64,000 nucleotides of DNA from Laguncularia racemosa (Eukaryota > Streptophyta > Magnoliopsida > Myrtales > Combretaceae). Below, piece after piece: positions 24,875 to 37,400 of this stretch (position 1 is the stretch's first letter; every line of letters begins with the position of its first letter). The notes beneath the pieces were generated by a model. It saw only the letters and a list, made by a program, of their open reading frames with translations. It ran no database searches and was not told the origin of the DNA. Both the position numbers and the translations under genes were made by a program. Location: NCBI GenBank assembly GCA_037954665.1, contig JBBMOL010000012.1, forward strand, positions 1,116,001 to 1,180,000, read 5' to 3'.

Positions 24875-24978
24875 ATTTATATGTTAGGTCTACTCAGTTA
24901 GGATACACCCTTAAACTACGCTATGTATCCCAAGCCTGTATGTTAGATCTACTCGATTAGGATACGCCTTTAAATGTT
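24875..24978. repeat. Second, shorter tandem duplication next to the 91-bp array
   Basis: Two copies of ATGTTAG(G/A)TCTACTC followed by AGGATAC(A/G)CC(C/T)TTAAA, about 65 bases apart, directly after the 91-bp array but with an unrelated unit. Confidence 0.6.
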
Positions 24979-25730
24979 TTTGGGCCTTTAGTTAAAAATC
25001 TGTTATTGTCATCAACATATGCAATTACTTGCCCTACAACGTAAGCCAAAACATTGGTGCCATAGTGACATTTTTAACCAATTACAAAGTACATCATTAA
25101 TTTTGTAGGAATGTGGAAATTGCTTCTCTTCATAATCAACCTTTTACAATAAAGATTGCTCTTTTTTCCCCATTAATCAACAATCGCAAATGAAAGGTTT
25201 CTGTTTCTATTAGCTCCATTTCTCTCACTTTCTGTCAAAGATTCAACAAATGGTGTTCCATAATTTGTCTATCTCAACAACTCATATATTTGTTTTGAAA
25301 ATTGTTGTCCACTCCAAGCTGGATACAAAAAATAAAACATTTGTTTGTTTTAATTCATATCTCAACAGGCGTAATCACAAATCACATTCATTTCCAAACA
25401 AAATACTCAATTTAATTCATATTAGATCAAAGCATATAAATTACAAATACATATAATACCCTCAGTAGAAAATAGATGTCTAACAACATTGCCCCAAAAA
25501 ACCGGATTGTCTAAATTTGATAGTAATTCTTGCATTTCCCTGACAGCATTTTGATAGACTACATCCTAAAAAATTCAAGACCATGATGTGTCGGTCTCCA
25601 CTTCATTTATAGTATGATTATAAACATAAAGTTAATGCCATTCAATTGCTACTATCTATTTCAACTTTCATCTATTTATGCATTTAACCCATCCCTATTA
25701 TTGCTGAGCACAATACAACATACAATCACT

Positions 25731-25745
25731 ACTAGAAAAAAAGAC
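25731..25745 (+). other. CACTA-like terminal motif, single copy
   Basis: CACTACTAGAAAAAA resembles the ends of CACTA transposons. I found no inverted partner in the window, so it may be chance or a relic. Confidence 0.2.
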
Positions 25746-25799
25746 TAAATTTAGAAAAAAGGACCCTCCTTAACTTTGTTATCTCGCATTCTACGTATT

Positions 25800-26179
25800 T
25801 CAACTCAAGTGCTTATGGGTTGATTCCTTTTGCCTTTGTTTTATTGTCTCCAATTCATATTCAATCCTACCAATGCGTTATAACACTTTACTTTTAAATT
25901 CCAAGCCATAGGTGCACATAGGTGAATCTATCCACCTGAAATAATTGCAGCATCTCTAATCTATACAATTAATAGTTTCTTTTCAATTAGTACATACGAA
26001 ATAACACAATTAGAAGAAAGAAAATTAACATATACACAATATTTAGGATATTCTCGAAATCTTCTTCCAAAAATTCTTAGTTGCCATGACATTAAAATTA
26101 CGAATCGTTCCCCACAATGGCGAGTTGTATTGCTTTCTCTTGAATAGGTAGAATTGCTTGACATGGAGCTGCTATTCAT
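25800..26179 (-). pseudogene. GRF-type zinc-finger protein, two exons, broken
   Basis: Exon 1 (26179-26036, 48 codons) has a Ser/Thr-rich start, then HCGER, FGRRF and PKYC, the C-x-C...GRRF...C pattern of plant GRF zinc fingers with the first Cys of the pair altered. Phase-0 GT (26035) and AG (25956) sites join it to exon 2 (from 25955), which continues RCCNYFRWIDSPMC, completing the finger, and then a short coiled-coil-like RIGRIEYELETIKQRQKE. A TAA at 25878-25880 interrupts exon 2 before the coiled coil. Small GRF proteins of unknown function with this architecture are common in plants and often travel with transposons. Here the gene lies inside a Mutator-like element, opposite in strand to the transposase. 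The broken second exon argues against function, though a truncated product is possible. Confidence 0.7.
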
Positions 26180-27369
26180 CTTCCCAACCCTTCTCTACAA
26201 AGGGAAAATAATTAGTTATGCTATAACATGTCAAATTGTTTTCAAGTATGAAAATTTGGTGTTCTAAATTTGAGGATATATTAGTAATTTTAATCTTTTT
26301 TTACTTAACTTGTCATTGGCTTCATTTAACCCATACCACTTTTAGAAGCTTTACATCTATATTCTATGTAATTATTTACGACTTAAATCAAATCTCCACT
26401 TACCCTTCTGTTCCCATTTTGCAATAGATCTTAGCTATCTCTTATCATCAATTTCTTCACACTACATTCAACTATTGTAAATTGTGTAATTTCTAACAAA
26501 ACTACTAATTTCTAGAAATCATATATGGGTTCTTGATCATACATTTGTCAAGATTCTTCCATGACTACATCGTCATTTGAAAAGTTACAAGTGTAATCCT
26601 ATCAACCAAAAAGACTAGATAACAAATACATATGAGTTATTCAGAAGGTATTAGGCATAATTCTATGCATCAAAAAAAAAAAAAACAATTTACTTAACAA
26701 TCTGTTGCCTTTAACGGAACTCAAGCAAAACAATTCTTCCCTATGTCTTTAGCTAAGCCTAACAAAAAAAAACTATAACCACAAGAGTTACATAAAATAG
26801 GGCTTTTTGTAATTCATAGGATGTGGAATTAACTTGGGTTAAGTGTGATTAATATATGAACTCGTTATGCAAATGGAAGTAAAACATAGTGGGCTTGATT
26901 TTTTACCAAAGAACCATATTATTCAATCAAAACCTCAACATAGGATTCAACCAATTATGCTAAAACTAATTAGAAACACTTTTTCAATTTTCAACTTTGC
27001 ACTATAGAAGACTAGAAAGTTAAAGTACAATATAGCAATTTAACTTCTTACTTTTTTTCAACTTTGCCTCCAATTGTAGCATTTACATGTCGAACTATGC
27101 TTGCTCATCCATTTTGGGTTTTCAGCTTCAATGCAACAAATAGATAGAGAGAAAGGATAATGGATTGCTATCCTACATAACTTTAATTGTACAATTGAGA
27201 AGAGGATTCTTATTTTGTCATTTTAGGGTTTTAACATAATGGGGATTTACTACATTTTCTTTTGTTGTTTCATTCCTTATTGAACAGCATGCACCATTTT
27301 GGTCTTTCAATGCTGTTCGAGATTTTCCAATGCTTCCTTTTATGGCGTTTAGAGACGTACCATTTTGGG

Positions 27370-27526
27370 TTGGGAGGAGAAGTGCAAGGGTTTGAAATGA
27401 AGATAATGTCCCCACTGACAAAGCTTTACGAAGATAATCTCGGGTCAACTATTTACAAAAGAAAATAAGATGAGTAAATTTTTTATAAAAACACAAAAAT
27501 ACAGATCAATTCTATATAAATTTTCC
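27370..27526 (-). repeat. Right terminal inverted repeat of the MULE
   Basis: Complement of 21446-21695 minus about 90 bases. It contains the inverted core TTTACAAAAGAAAATAA at 27452-27468, CGGGTCAAC at 27441-27449, and TTTCC at the outer end. Confidence 0.8.
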
Positions 27527-27535
27527 TTCTTATAT

Positions 27536-28784
27536 ATCATACTTACTCATTTTACTTCCTTAAAGGACTGGCCAGAAGTCGTGCAACCATGTGGACACAT
27601 GAATAAGTTGGAGGGAGACACATTTCATTGTTAGAAAGCAATAATAAATGCAATTCCATGATGTGCAGGCAATGTAAACTTTCCCTTTTGTTGGGCTAAT
27701 GCTAATGCTAATGCTATTTATTTAATTGAAAATCCAGAAGTTGCTTTTGCGCCTGCTCTTTCCCAGCTGGCTTTTCCCTTTCATCACAATCGTTCGAAGT
27801 GTATAATATATTGTAAGAACGATCTTTGTTGGGATTTTGACTACCCTGCCTCCAAACCCAAGTGTGAACTAAAACAAGCGAGAATGGTTCTACGCAGTAA
27901 AACAATGTCTCCTCTCCGATTAACTTTTGCTCGGCTCACTGGAGAGATGTATAATTGCATTTGCAATCATTTTAATTTCGTAAATTTACAAATTTATGAA
28001 GTTCAAGTCAATTTATGTACGAATTTATGATGCAACAAAGTATAACTTAATTGTTCATGGCGAAATCAATGTTATGAACGTTTAAATTAATTTACTTTTA
28101 TACAGAGATTTTTATAAACTATAATAAATTTACTAAGATTTCTTATATATATATATTACTTATAAGTATATTACGGGAAAACCTACAGTACATTCACAAA
28201 ATATGGTAGATGCATACACGTGTTTCATCTATACATTCGTATGTGCAATATGGGAGGAGTCTATGCCCGTTGGGATAGAGAGTGACAACGGGCAGCTATA
28301 TTATGTGTATGGCCATTCGTCAGGCATCGGCTTTGTGCTTTTGCATCTTCAGTGGGACATCGTTTTTAGGTATAGTTTCGCTGTATAAAATTTGTGGTAT
28401 TCGACTAAATAAAATATTTTTTTTTATTTTATTTGTATATTTTCTTAATTATTGGATAAAAATGATTATAAAATACTAGATAAAATGCTTATTTTTTATA
28501 CTATCTAAAATATAATATAAAAGTTAAATTTATTAGATAAAAACATAAAAATCCCTTATTTAATATTCTATATATCATGTTTAGTACAATATTTTATATA
28601 TTCAAATAATAGATATTACAAAAATCCTTGTTTAGTATTGCATACACCAAATGTGGTATAAAAGAATTGTATTGTCTTGTTTTTCTTGATTTATGTTGTT
28701 TAGTACCATAATCCAAATACTACCTTAATATATACAATCAAGCTATGATTGGGGACTTGAAAAATGTATGTATTAGAGTGATTC
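27536..28784. other. Spacer, no gene recognised
   Basis: Small overlapping frames at 27714-27905 (-), 28203-28388 (+) and 28282-28479 (+) have no domain. The sequence becomes very AT-rich after 28390. Nothing else seen. Confidence 0.55.
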
Positions 28785-28792
28785 CATTGGGG

Positions 28793-29347
28793 TAAGGGTG
28801 GAAGCGGTGTTAGTACGGTTTGTCTTTTGAATTGAATTGAATTGTTTATCACAGTTCTTTTTTTTTTTTTTCCCTATAAATCAAACTTAATGGTATGGTT
28901 TGGTTTGTAATTTTTTCCAACAAAAAAAAAAAAAACGATTTGGTTCATGGTTATAATCATTTTTATACATATTATTAATTTTTTTCTATATACAAGTCAA
29001 TAAGTTGCGAAAAATTGTAGTTGACAAAAAAATATTTAATTTATTATCATTTATCTAATATTACTCACTATGTTCAATATTCATTTGATATATTGATGAA
29101 AACAAAATAAGAAAATGAATTAAATAGGCAATATAGAATTATTTTTTTAGTCATATATCATATACTATCTAGACTTTTACTATCTTTTTTTTTTTTTTTT
29201 TACCTCTCCAAGTTTGGTTTGGTTTGAAATGCTTTGATTTGATTTGTAATTTTTTTGAACTTAAAAAAATAGTTTGAACCTAATTATTGTTCAATTTGGC
29301 CCAATTCAGTTTGATTTACAATTCGATCAATTTTTTTGTCCGCCCTA
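28793..29347. mobile_element. Small hAT-like MITE, 555 bp
   Basis: Short terminal repeats TAAGGGTGGA and, complemented, TAGGGCGGA (one indel, one change) are flanked by 8-bp sequences CATTGGGG (28785-28792) and CATTAGGG (29348-29355), 7 of 8 identical. The interior has repeated GGTTTGGTTTG and poly-T stretches and no coding capacity, as in known TAGGGGTGG-ended hAT MITEs. Confidence 0.55.
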
Positions 29348-29984
29348 CATTAGGGTAGACCTTGGTTTACAATTTAGTTTGGTTCACATTGGGGTGTTTG
29401 AGTCAATATTGGAGAGTGACAATGATTTACTAACTAGGAGCATTTGACTTGTGTACGTAATAAAAATTTTGGTTTTCTTTTTATACCAACATATCATTAG
29501 TAAGAAGAGTGTTGGGATTGGCTACTAAGCTACATTAGTTACTAGCTTCTCCAATAATGTGGTTATGAGATTTTTGCTTTAACTATATTAAACTAAACAA
29601 AAGATAGAGGAATTTATTACAACGAACAAAGGGAAATCACAATGCAATGCTTGGCTCACTAGACTTTTAGCTTGCTAATATGTTTTAGAAAAAGGAAAGG
29701 GATAATGTTACAAATGGCATACCTAGATGTACAATTAACTACCTAAACTTTTAAATTGGTCAATTTACAATTCAATTGAGCTTTTCGATGTTATTTATGC
29801 TACCTATACTAATGCCATCTATCTCTATTAGCTTATGTGGATAAATTGATCAATTACAAATTGATATGTGGACTATTGTCCATGTAGACGTCTATGTAGC
29901 ATTTCTAATGTCTACATGGCATTTTTTTTATTACTATTATTATCATTATTACCGCAATTATTAAAATTTAATAATAATAATAAC

Positions 29985-29989
29985 AATAA

Positions 29990-30048
<59 letters not shown>
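29985..30048. repeat. (ATT)n microsatellite
   Basis: About 20 uninterrupted ATT units in the left arm of the fold-back element. The right arm has only a short AATTATTAATATT equivalent, so the run expanded after insertion. Confidence 0.95.
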
Positions 30049-30050
<2 letters not shown>

Positions 30051-30389
30051 CAGTCCATACAAAAGCCCATAACACACACAGAAAGTCTACCCACCCAATA
30101 CCCATTGTCATTTTCCAATGGATTTTTCAATCAATGCATAACTATCTTGTAATATATAGTAAAAAAAAAAATAAAATCATGAAATAAGTAATGTGGGACA
30201 ACTATTGTAAATACATTCTTCATTTTCTTCAAAAATAAGAAGTGTAAAGCCACTTTTTCATTTCCTTATTTCTTCTCACTCACTTATGCAAATTCAAAAA
30301 TAAAAATACAAATAGAAAGTACTTCGAACCTTCTATTGCACCACAACCACCAAAAACCACCATCTCACTAGAAAGTGCTTGTGAAGTGG

Positions 30390-30870
30390 ACCCTCTAGGT
30401 TGTTTTTAGAATTTGAAAAATATTCTAAGTATCAAAAATAGCCCAATCATGCAACTTTAAGTTACCACCATTTGATCCTCTAGCCATTTTAGCTTCAACC
30501 ACCACCACGACTTCATTATACACATGAGACTTTATCAAATGGTGGTGGTGGTCAAAGCTAAAGTGGTTGGAAAATTAAATGGTGGTGACTCAAAGTGGCA
30601 TCATTAGGTTGTTTTTAGTACTTAAAATATTCTTTAAATATTAGAAACAACCTAGGGTGTCTACTTTGAATTGCTACTATTTGATTCTCCAGCCACTTTG
30701 GCTTCAATTATCACCTCCATGTGATAGAGTCCCATGTCTATAGTAAAGTCGTGGTGGTGGTCAAAGCTGAAGTGGTCGAAGAATTAAATGGTGGTAGCTC
30801 AAGGTGGCATCACTGGGTTGTTTCCAATAGTTAGAATATTTTTTTTTAAGTACCAAAAATAGCTCATGGG
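30390..30870. repeat. Two tandem copies of a 208-bp palindromic unit at the fold-back centre
   Basis: AGGTTGTTT recurs at 30398, 30606 and (as GGGTTGTTT) 30815, spacing 208-209. GTGGTGGTGGTCAAAGCT recurs at 30542 and 30751. Each unit is itself an imperfect inverted repeat (ACCACCATTTGAT... against ...ATCAAATGGTGGT at 30473 and 30534). Confidence 0.75.
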
Positions 30871-31466
30871 GTTTACTTTGAGATTATTTTTTTGGCAAGA
30901 TGGTGGTGCTTGGTGTTTGGTGGTTGTGGGGTGAAAGAGGGTGTGAAGTACTTTTTATTTATGATTTTAGCTTTACATGAGATGAAAGCGTGGCTTTATA
31001 CTTGTCATTTTTGGAGAAACGGAAGAATACATCGTCCCACATTACTTATTTCATGGATTTTATTCCATTATATAATATAAGATGGAATGAGCAATGATTG
31101 AGAAAGTTATTAGGTGTTGAACAGGTGGGCTTGATGTGTGTGCTATGAGCTTACACCCTTAATGGGCTGTTATATTTTGTAATTAAATATTAATAATTAT
31201 AGTGATAATAACATAACAACACGTGGATGCTTACATGGACAATGATCCATGTGCCACTTTGTGAAAATGCCACTAGATGCTTACATGGACAATAGTCCAT
31301 GTGTCACTTTGTGATTGGTTTATAGATACATGTATGCTAATAGAGATGGATGGCGTTAGTGGAGATAGCATATGCAACATTGAAAAGTTTGATGGGGGTA
31401 ATAAACTGACCCAGGTACATTTAGGTAAAGTTAAGGTATCATTTATGGTATTATCCCAAAAGAAAA

Positions 31467-34400
31467 GCATTTGAAATCTCAATTGTTCTCAATATTGTTA
31501 ACTAATCTCTTCTAAGCACTAGTCAATCTAGTAACATAATGTTCAATGCTCAACTTCTATTTAAGTATCAGTAGCATGTCATCGCTTAAAGAATGAATAA
31601 AATGATTGCATAAGGAAACTCAATACCCTTATCCTCATTTATCCCTATATTGTTATACTTATCATAAATTGAAAATTTTCTATTAGATATTGTAACGAAT
31701 GACAAACAATTTTGCAAATTGGTTATATTTAGGAAAGGCCATTGAAATCAAAGTTTATTGTGAACACTTGATGTTTCAAAAATACCCACTAAAAAAAAAA
31801 CTAAAAGAGTATGCTTAAGTCATGCTATGAATATTTTAGAAATTTCACTACTCATATTTGAAAGTAAATAATAGAGCAAATAACTAGAATACTCAAAATA
31901 TTGAATGAAATAGACTTAGAGCAGTCTCAATATAAGGAAACTAAGAACAATGAATAGAGAAGGTAGCAATCCTAGATGATTCTACCTAAAAAGCAACTAA
32001 AATTTACAATAAATTATACTAATATAGCATTAACTACTCTATGAAGTTAAAAATTACTTTTAAAAGTAAAATCAAAGAGCTATTTTAGAGAAAAGACTAT
32101 TTATAACAATAGGGTCTAAGCAATGAAATATGGGTTTCATTCAAATAGATTGAGTCCTTGATCTATTCGTACGATTTCCATAGAATGGAACAAGTTTTCT
32201 TGGAGAAACTTTGTTCAAATACATTGAAGTGGTGATAAAAAAAGGAAAAAGTTAGGCAAAACTCAACTTCAGTCATTGCCTAAAAAGCCTGAGGGGGATG
32301 GGTGGATTTTGTGGGGATGCTCCATTAGAAAGCCTCCAAGGGGCATTTGAACAAAGTCCCTATTTTCTCTAGCAATGCATTTTGTTTGATTTCATTTGAA
32401 CGTTAAGCTTAGATGCTTGAATAGGTACTTTGTTCCTTGCAAAAATCTATAACATTTTAGCTTATTCTCCTCTTTGCCTCCTTGGTGTTTATTCCTCCTT
32501 AAGAGGCCATTTTTATATGATTTTCGCCAACAGTTCCAATAACACACATCAAAATACATGCAAAAACATGGGTTAAAATTATATATTTTGTATACTTATT
32601 AGAGAGCATGGTGCTGCATCATAATTTGGAGATTAAATTGTTATATTCTATAAGTGTATGATTACCATAATTTGTAAAAATCACTTTATGGTCACTTTTA
32701 AGTGGAGATGAGTAACACATGACTTTGTGAGAAAGTATATGCTTATATTAAGGGGTACATGAGGAGAAAATTCAAGTTATATGTATTTTTCTATCATTGT
32801 GACTGTATGCTGGATGATCCCAACATAAGAAGCTCTTTTTTGAGTATCAAAGCATGCATACTATCCTTGCATGGCTAAGTGAAATGAAATGATATTCAAA
32901 GTTACAATTAATGAGAAATGCATTACTTGCAATAAAATGAAACATCAATGGTTTTGGAGAAACTTACATATAGTTGAGCATAGCCTAATTTAGCATATTG
33001 ATATGGTATATAAATCTCCTTTTATGCGAGGTATTATACATTGCACTACTGCCATATTTTTCCTAAGCCTTGTGCATTAACACGACTTGTAACTTTGGGA
33101 GAGTGGCCTTATATTTTTATGCTAGCACTTTCTTGGTGTAAGTGTATGAGTGCTTGGTATCCAATAGTTATGTAATGGAGTCTTTAAGATTGATTAACAA
33201 TAAAGTCTAATATTTGTGAAGGATGTTGAAGGGCACATAAACCAGTAGTTCATAATAGAATTAAAGTGAAAAGACATTACTAGAGCATTTACTATTTATG
33301 CAGGAGGATGGTGAAGTATTACACCAATTTTAACATGCTCATTAAAAAAATGTAGAACTTGTTGGTTACATCAGCTACACCATTAACAAAAATCAAAATA
33401 GATCCATTCATAGTTTGCACAAATTAGGAAATCGATACAAATATGATAGCTAATACTTCATCACAATATAGTTGAGGAATTTTTGAGAGACAATTAAGTA
33501 ATGCTATTGAAATAAGGAAAAAAAGTGATGATCACAATGCAAAACTTAATTTTGCTCATTGGAACTATTATGGTAGTAATTTTAACAAAGGTAAAACATA
33601 TAGAATTTTAATTGTGCTCAAATTTATAAATTAGTCTTTCATAGAGTTAAGCGTGTTGGTATGAGGCCCTACCCTTTTGTTATCTTGTAAATACTAGCTC
33701 CTAAATTTTGATACCAGAACTTACCTTATAATATATAAGAACCACTTGGAACCTATATCCTCCAAAGCCTATAGGATAAAAGTTCCTTATGAAGCCTATT
33801 ATATTTTTGTAATATAAAACTTATAAGGTAAGTTTTCCAACAACCTATTGATTTTTTCCATATCCTTGAAACTAGTACATTCATCATTCAAGAAATCTCC
33901 AATAACTTAATAACATATTTTTCAAGAAATATGGAACATAATGAATGAACATAGAAAAATATGAGTTGAGCCTACCTTAAAATTGACAAAATTGAGTGGT
34001 GGCAAAAATAAATTGAGAGGCATAAAGAAAATGAGAATCAAGAAAGTAAAGTTAGTAATAGTAATTTGGAAAGAAAATAAGAAGCAATAAAGGAGTGAGA
34101 GACATAATATTTTTTAGGGTTTACTTTCTATAATGGGTAAATGGGATTGCTGTTGAGTATTTATTAAGTTAATAATATTATATTTTGTTTTGTTTAATAT
34201 TATCAATTGAGATTTTCTATTGGGTAAGTAGTGAATATCTTAAAAACTGCACCTTGTATATCTTATAGTACAAGTTCTTAAATAGATAAGATATAGGGCA
34301 TGAAGATGCTATATTATGTATTGTACTTTGTGAGAGCTTATTCTAGAAAATTAAAATAGGGATTTGTTTTACAACCCTCAATATCTATCTAAAATCTACT

Positions 34401-37400
34401 CAACTAAGCAGAATATAACAAGGTTTATGTTCTAGCAAGATCACCTGCTTACCTTTCGTCCCGTCTAAGCATTTAGCATAGAAGTATCTAGAGGAGCCTA
34501 TCGCACTAGATCAACATCCTCATCCATATCAAGCAATTTTTCCATGTTCCATTTTTGCACCTAAATAAGATTCTAGTTATCCTTAAATATGTTGTGGAAC
34601 CCATACCTCTATAAATTCCAATTAAGACGATTTGGTTCATGGACTTTGAGAATCTAATGATCTACATTATGGATCATAGACCTTTGTGAACCTTCAAGTT
34701 CGACCTAGGCACCTTTTTTTTTTTTTGTGCTTGTTGTTCCCTACCTAAGCGAGATAATTAACTAGGCTTATGTATGTTGTATGCAAGTGGTATATTATAT
34801 GTATGTGTTTTGCTCGCAATTTTCTCGCTTTCGATTTCATAACTTACTTATGTTTGCGATGTGTGATTTCAATTGTAGATGAGTAACAAAAAGTTGATCC
34901 TTATGACTATCTTCACTGCGAGTTTGTGATACACCTTTTACTTGTGTAGACTTTATATTTATTAGCTTATAATATATAACATCGAATCCATTATAATAAG
35001 CTTACAAACATAATATCCGATGAAAAACATAGCAATAAATGTATGGTTGGTAGTAGGAAAAAAATGAGACAAGAGGGATGAAAAATAGAAATGTAGAAAT
35101 AAAATAAGAAAGAGGTGGAAGAAATAAAACAAGAACTGTTTTTAGGAGGATTTCTTATGGATGGTGGCTTAGATTATAAGTTATATGTTTGATTCTTTTT
35201 GCCTTTCTTATAGAATTCAGAAGGTAAAATAATAATAATAATATTTTACATTCATTTGATAATTTTTATAGGTTAGATATTATAGAATATTTATATATAT
35301 ATAAGTATATGTTTTAAAGTGAGTATAAGATATATTTTGTAAAAGTAAGGTTTCAAAAAATTATATTAAAAATTATATTTTATAATTTTTAATATTTATT
35401 CAAAATCTGTTCTATGGAGTATAAAATTACAAAGTATATGATAAGGTAGGTAGTCACCCCTACCGAGAACTCTGTTTTCTCTGATCGAAAGGAACTCGGC
35501 TTGGTTGATGATAGCGTTGTTTAGTAAGTCACCCCTACCGAGAACTATGTTTTCTCCGATCGAAAGGACTCGGCTTGGTTGATATTTATTGCACCGACAT
35601 GTCTAGTGACATTGCTAATCCAGCAAGTCAAAACAATACATTGACAATTTTGGTTCCTTACTTTCTTTTAAGAATATTCAAAATTACGTCTGCATTAAAT
35701 TTCTCAACCCCATATATCTTTCCTTGTGTTGCCAATTGACTTCAAACTTTAGCACACTCAAAACGTCATAAAAATAGAAAGCATGCATTACAATAGGTTT
35801 ACAGTCATTTTTAATTCAAGCAACCCAACTGCCTCAATTATTACACACATGGAAGGAGGTCACTAGTCGAGCTTTGTTGGTCTCTAGAGTAGGGGAGTAA
35901 CATATAACAGGTCAAATGTTGGTTAAAATTACCTTGACATGTAGACAAAGCCACACCTTGTGGGTAATGGCTGTCTTCCACTCTTATTAGGAGACATAAT
36001 ATAATGTAATATAGGGGTGGTCACTGGGACACTCCAAAGGCAAATTAGAGAACTATCTTGTTGGAACGTAATTGCTGCGATTCACCTCCACCCGCAAATT
36101 GGTTATCCAACCACGTGAATTGATAAGTATATATAAGTTTATTGAACGGTTGATAACTTGTCGGTTAGGCTAATCATTGTCGTGCCTTCCGAATAAAAGT
36201 TTATTTCTTGAATTTCATGTCCCCCAGTTATAGTCGAGCATTAAGTTAAAAAAAAATAATAATAAAAAAAAAAACAAATGGTTAAATTGGAGTCATTATA
36301 TCCTTTCATGTTATCTCCTATTATATGTATTAGGGTTTGATTTCTTGTAACTTTATGTATAGGCCATTATTTGTATTTTATAGAGTATGAGAGAGTAAAA
36401 AATACTACCGTCACATTTAATGTATAGAAAATGAATTGAATTAGAATAGAATATAATGAAATCGAGAATGCCATAAAAAATTTTCCGTTATAATATTATG
36501 CTCGGTTGTAACATATTTAAAATAGACTAGCTTGCATATATAGTATTATTTGTAACAAACAGTGCATTATATATTATATTTTAGATTAAAATTAAATAAG
36601 TAATTTTCAATTAATGAATATGAAATGGAATCATGATTTACCCACTCAAAGGAGGAATTAAATCCATTGTCTAAAAATGCTTTTAAACATAAGAAATGAA
36701 ATGAAACATATAATTACATTTTCATTCTGATGTCATTCATGCATACCAAACGTAATATATAGATTTGTTAGAGGAATTGGGTGACATGAGATCATAAAGG
36801 AATACTATTTTATTGTTGTCAAATCCATCCTAGGTGTTTGATTAAAAAATGCTAGAGGGTTAAGGATTAAGGGGTCGAATTGGATTCAACCGAGGTCAAC
36901 TCAAGATCAATAAAAAAAAAAAAAGGTTCATATTTGAATTGATTTTAATAAATATGTTCAACTTGAACTTACATTTTTAATTATTTTTGTATTATTAATT
37001 AGTAAACAAGTTTTTCAAGGGTAAAAATGTTAAGTAAATGTCACCATAATAAGGAAGTGATTAATATCTAAAGTTTGGTTAAAATAATAATTTATATATA
37101 TTCTTTCTTTCTCTTTTTATTTATTATATTTTGTATAATTATATCAATAGTGGTTTCTAACCAAGTTCAAATCTTGTCTAACTAATTTGGCATCAAAGCA
37201 ACCTTGAGAGATTACGGAATTTGAGAGTTTGTGAAAACATACCAAGTAGATGACAATTAAGTACAAAATTGAAAACTTTGATGGTTTACAAATTTTGGAT
37301 AATAAGAAGTTCAAATAAGAGAGGTCTTAATACAAATAGGCTTAAAAAGGTTTTAAACCATAATCACGGTCCATGAAGAATAATGATTGGGTAGAAAAAT

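Larger units (their letters stand above)
21446..27526. mobile_element. Composite Mutator-like element (MULE), 6.1 kb
   Basis: Long terminal inverted repeats begin GGAAAA at both ends. A shared core TTATTTTCTTTTGTAAA lies at 21504-21520 and, inverted, at 27452-27468, in each case exactly 58 bases from the end. A 9-bp target duplication flanks it: TTCTTGTAT (21437-21445) and TTCTTATAT (27527-27535), 8 of 9 identical, the MULE signature size. Inside are a truncated MuDR-type transposase (+), a proline-rich ORF (+), a 91-bp tandem array and a GRF zinc-finger pseudogene (-). The left terminal repeat carries about 90 extra bases relative to the right. Autonomous function is lost because no catalytic core is present. 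Confidence 0.85.
29699..31457. mobile_element. Giant fold-back element with 9-bp target duplication
   Basis: The two halves are inverted copies of each other almost from end to end. Ends GGGATAAT.../...ATTATCCC are followed inward by many matching blocks, for example ACTATTGTCCATGTA (29873) with its complement near 31285, and a perfect 17-mer GAAATAAGTAATGTGGG at 30181-30197 with its complement at 31036-31052. Flanks AAAAGGAAA (29690-29698) and AAAAGAAAA (31458-31466) match at 8 of 9 bases. Nine bases and long terminal repeats fit a Mutator-type fold-back. No transposase inside. Confidence 0.75.

Noticed and set aside
25731..25745. CACTA transposon end
   Set aside because: Only one copy of the motif and no flanking 3-bp duplication or partner; kept only as a low-confidence note.
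29868..30152. Leucine-rich 94-residue frame
   Set aside because: The leucine run is the translation of an (ATT)n microsatellite inside the fold-back arm.
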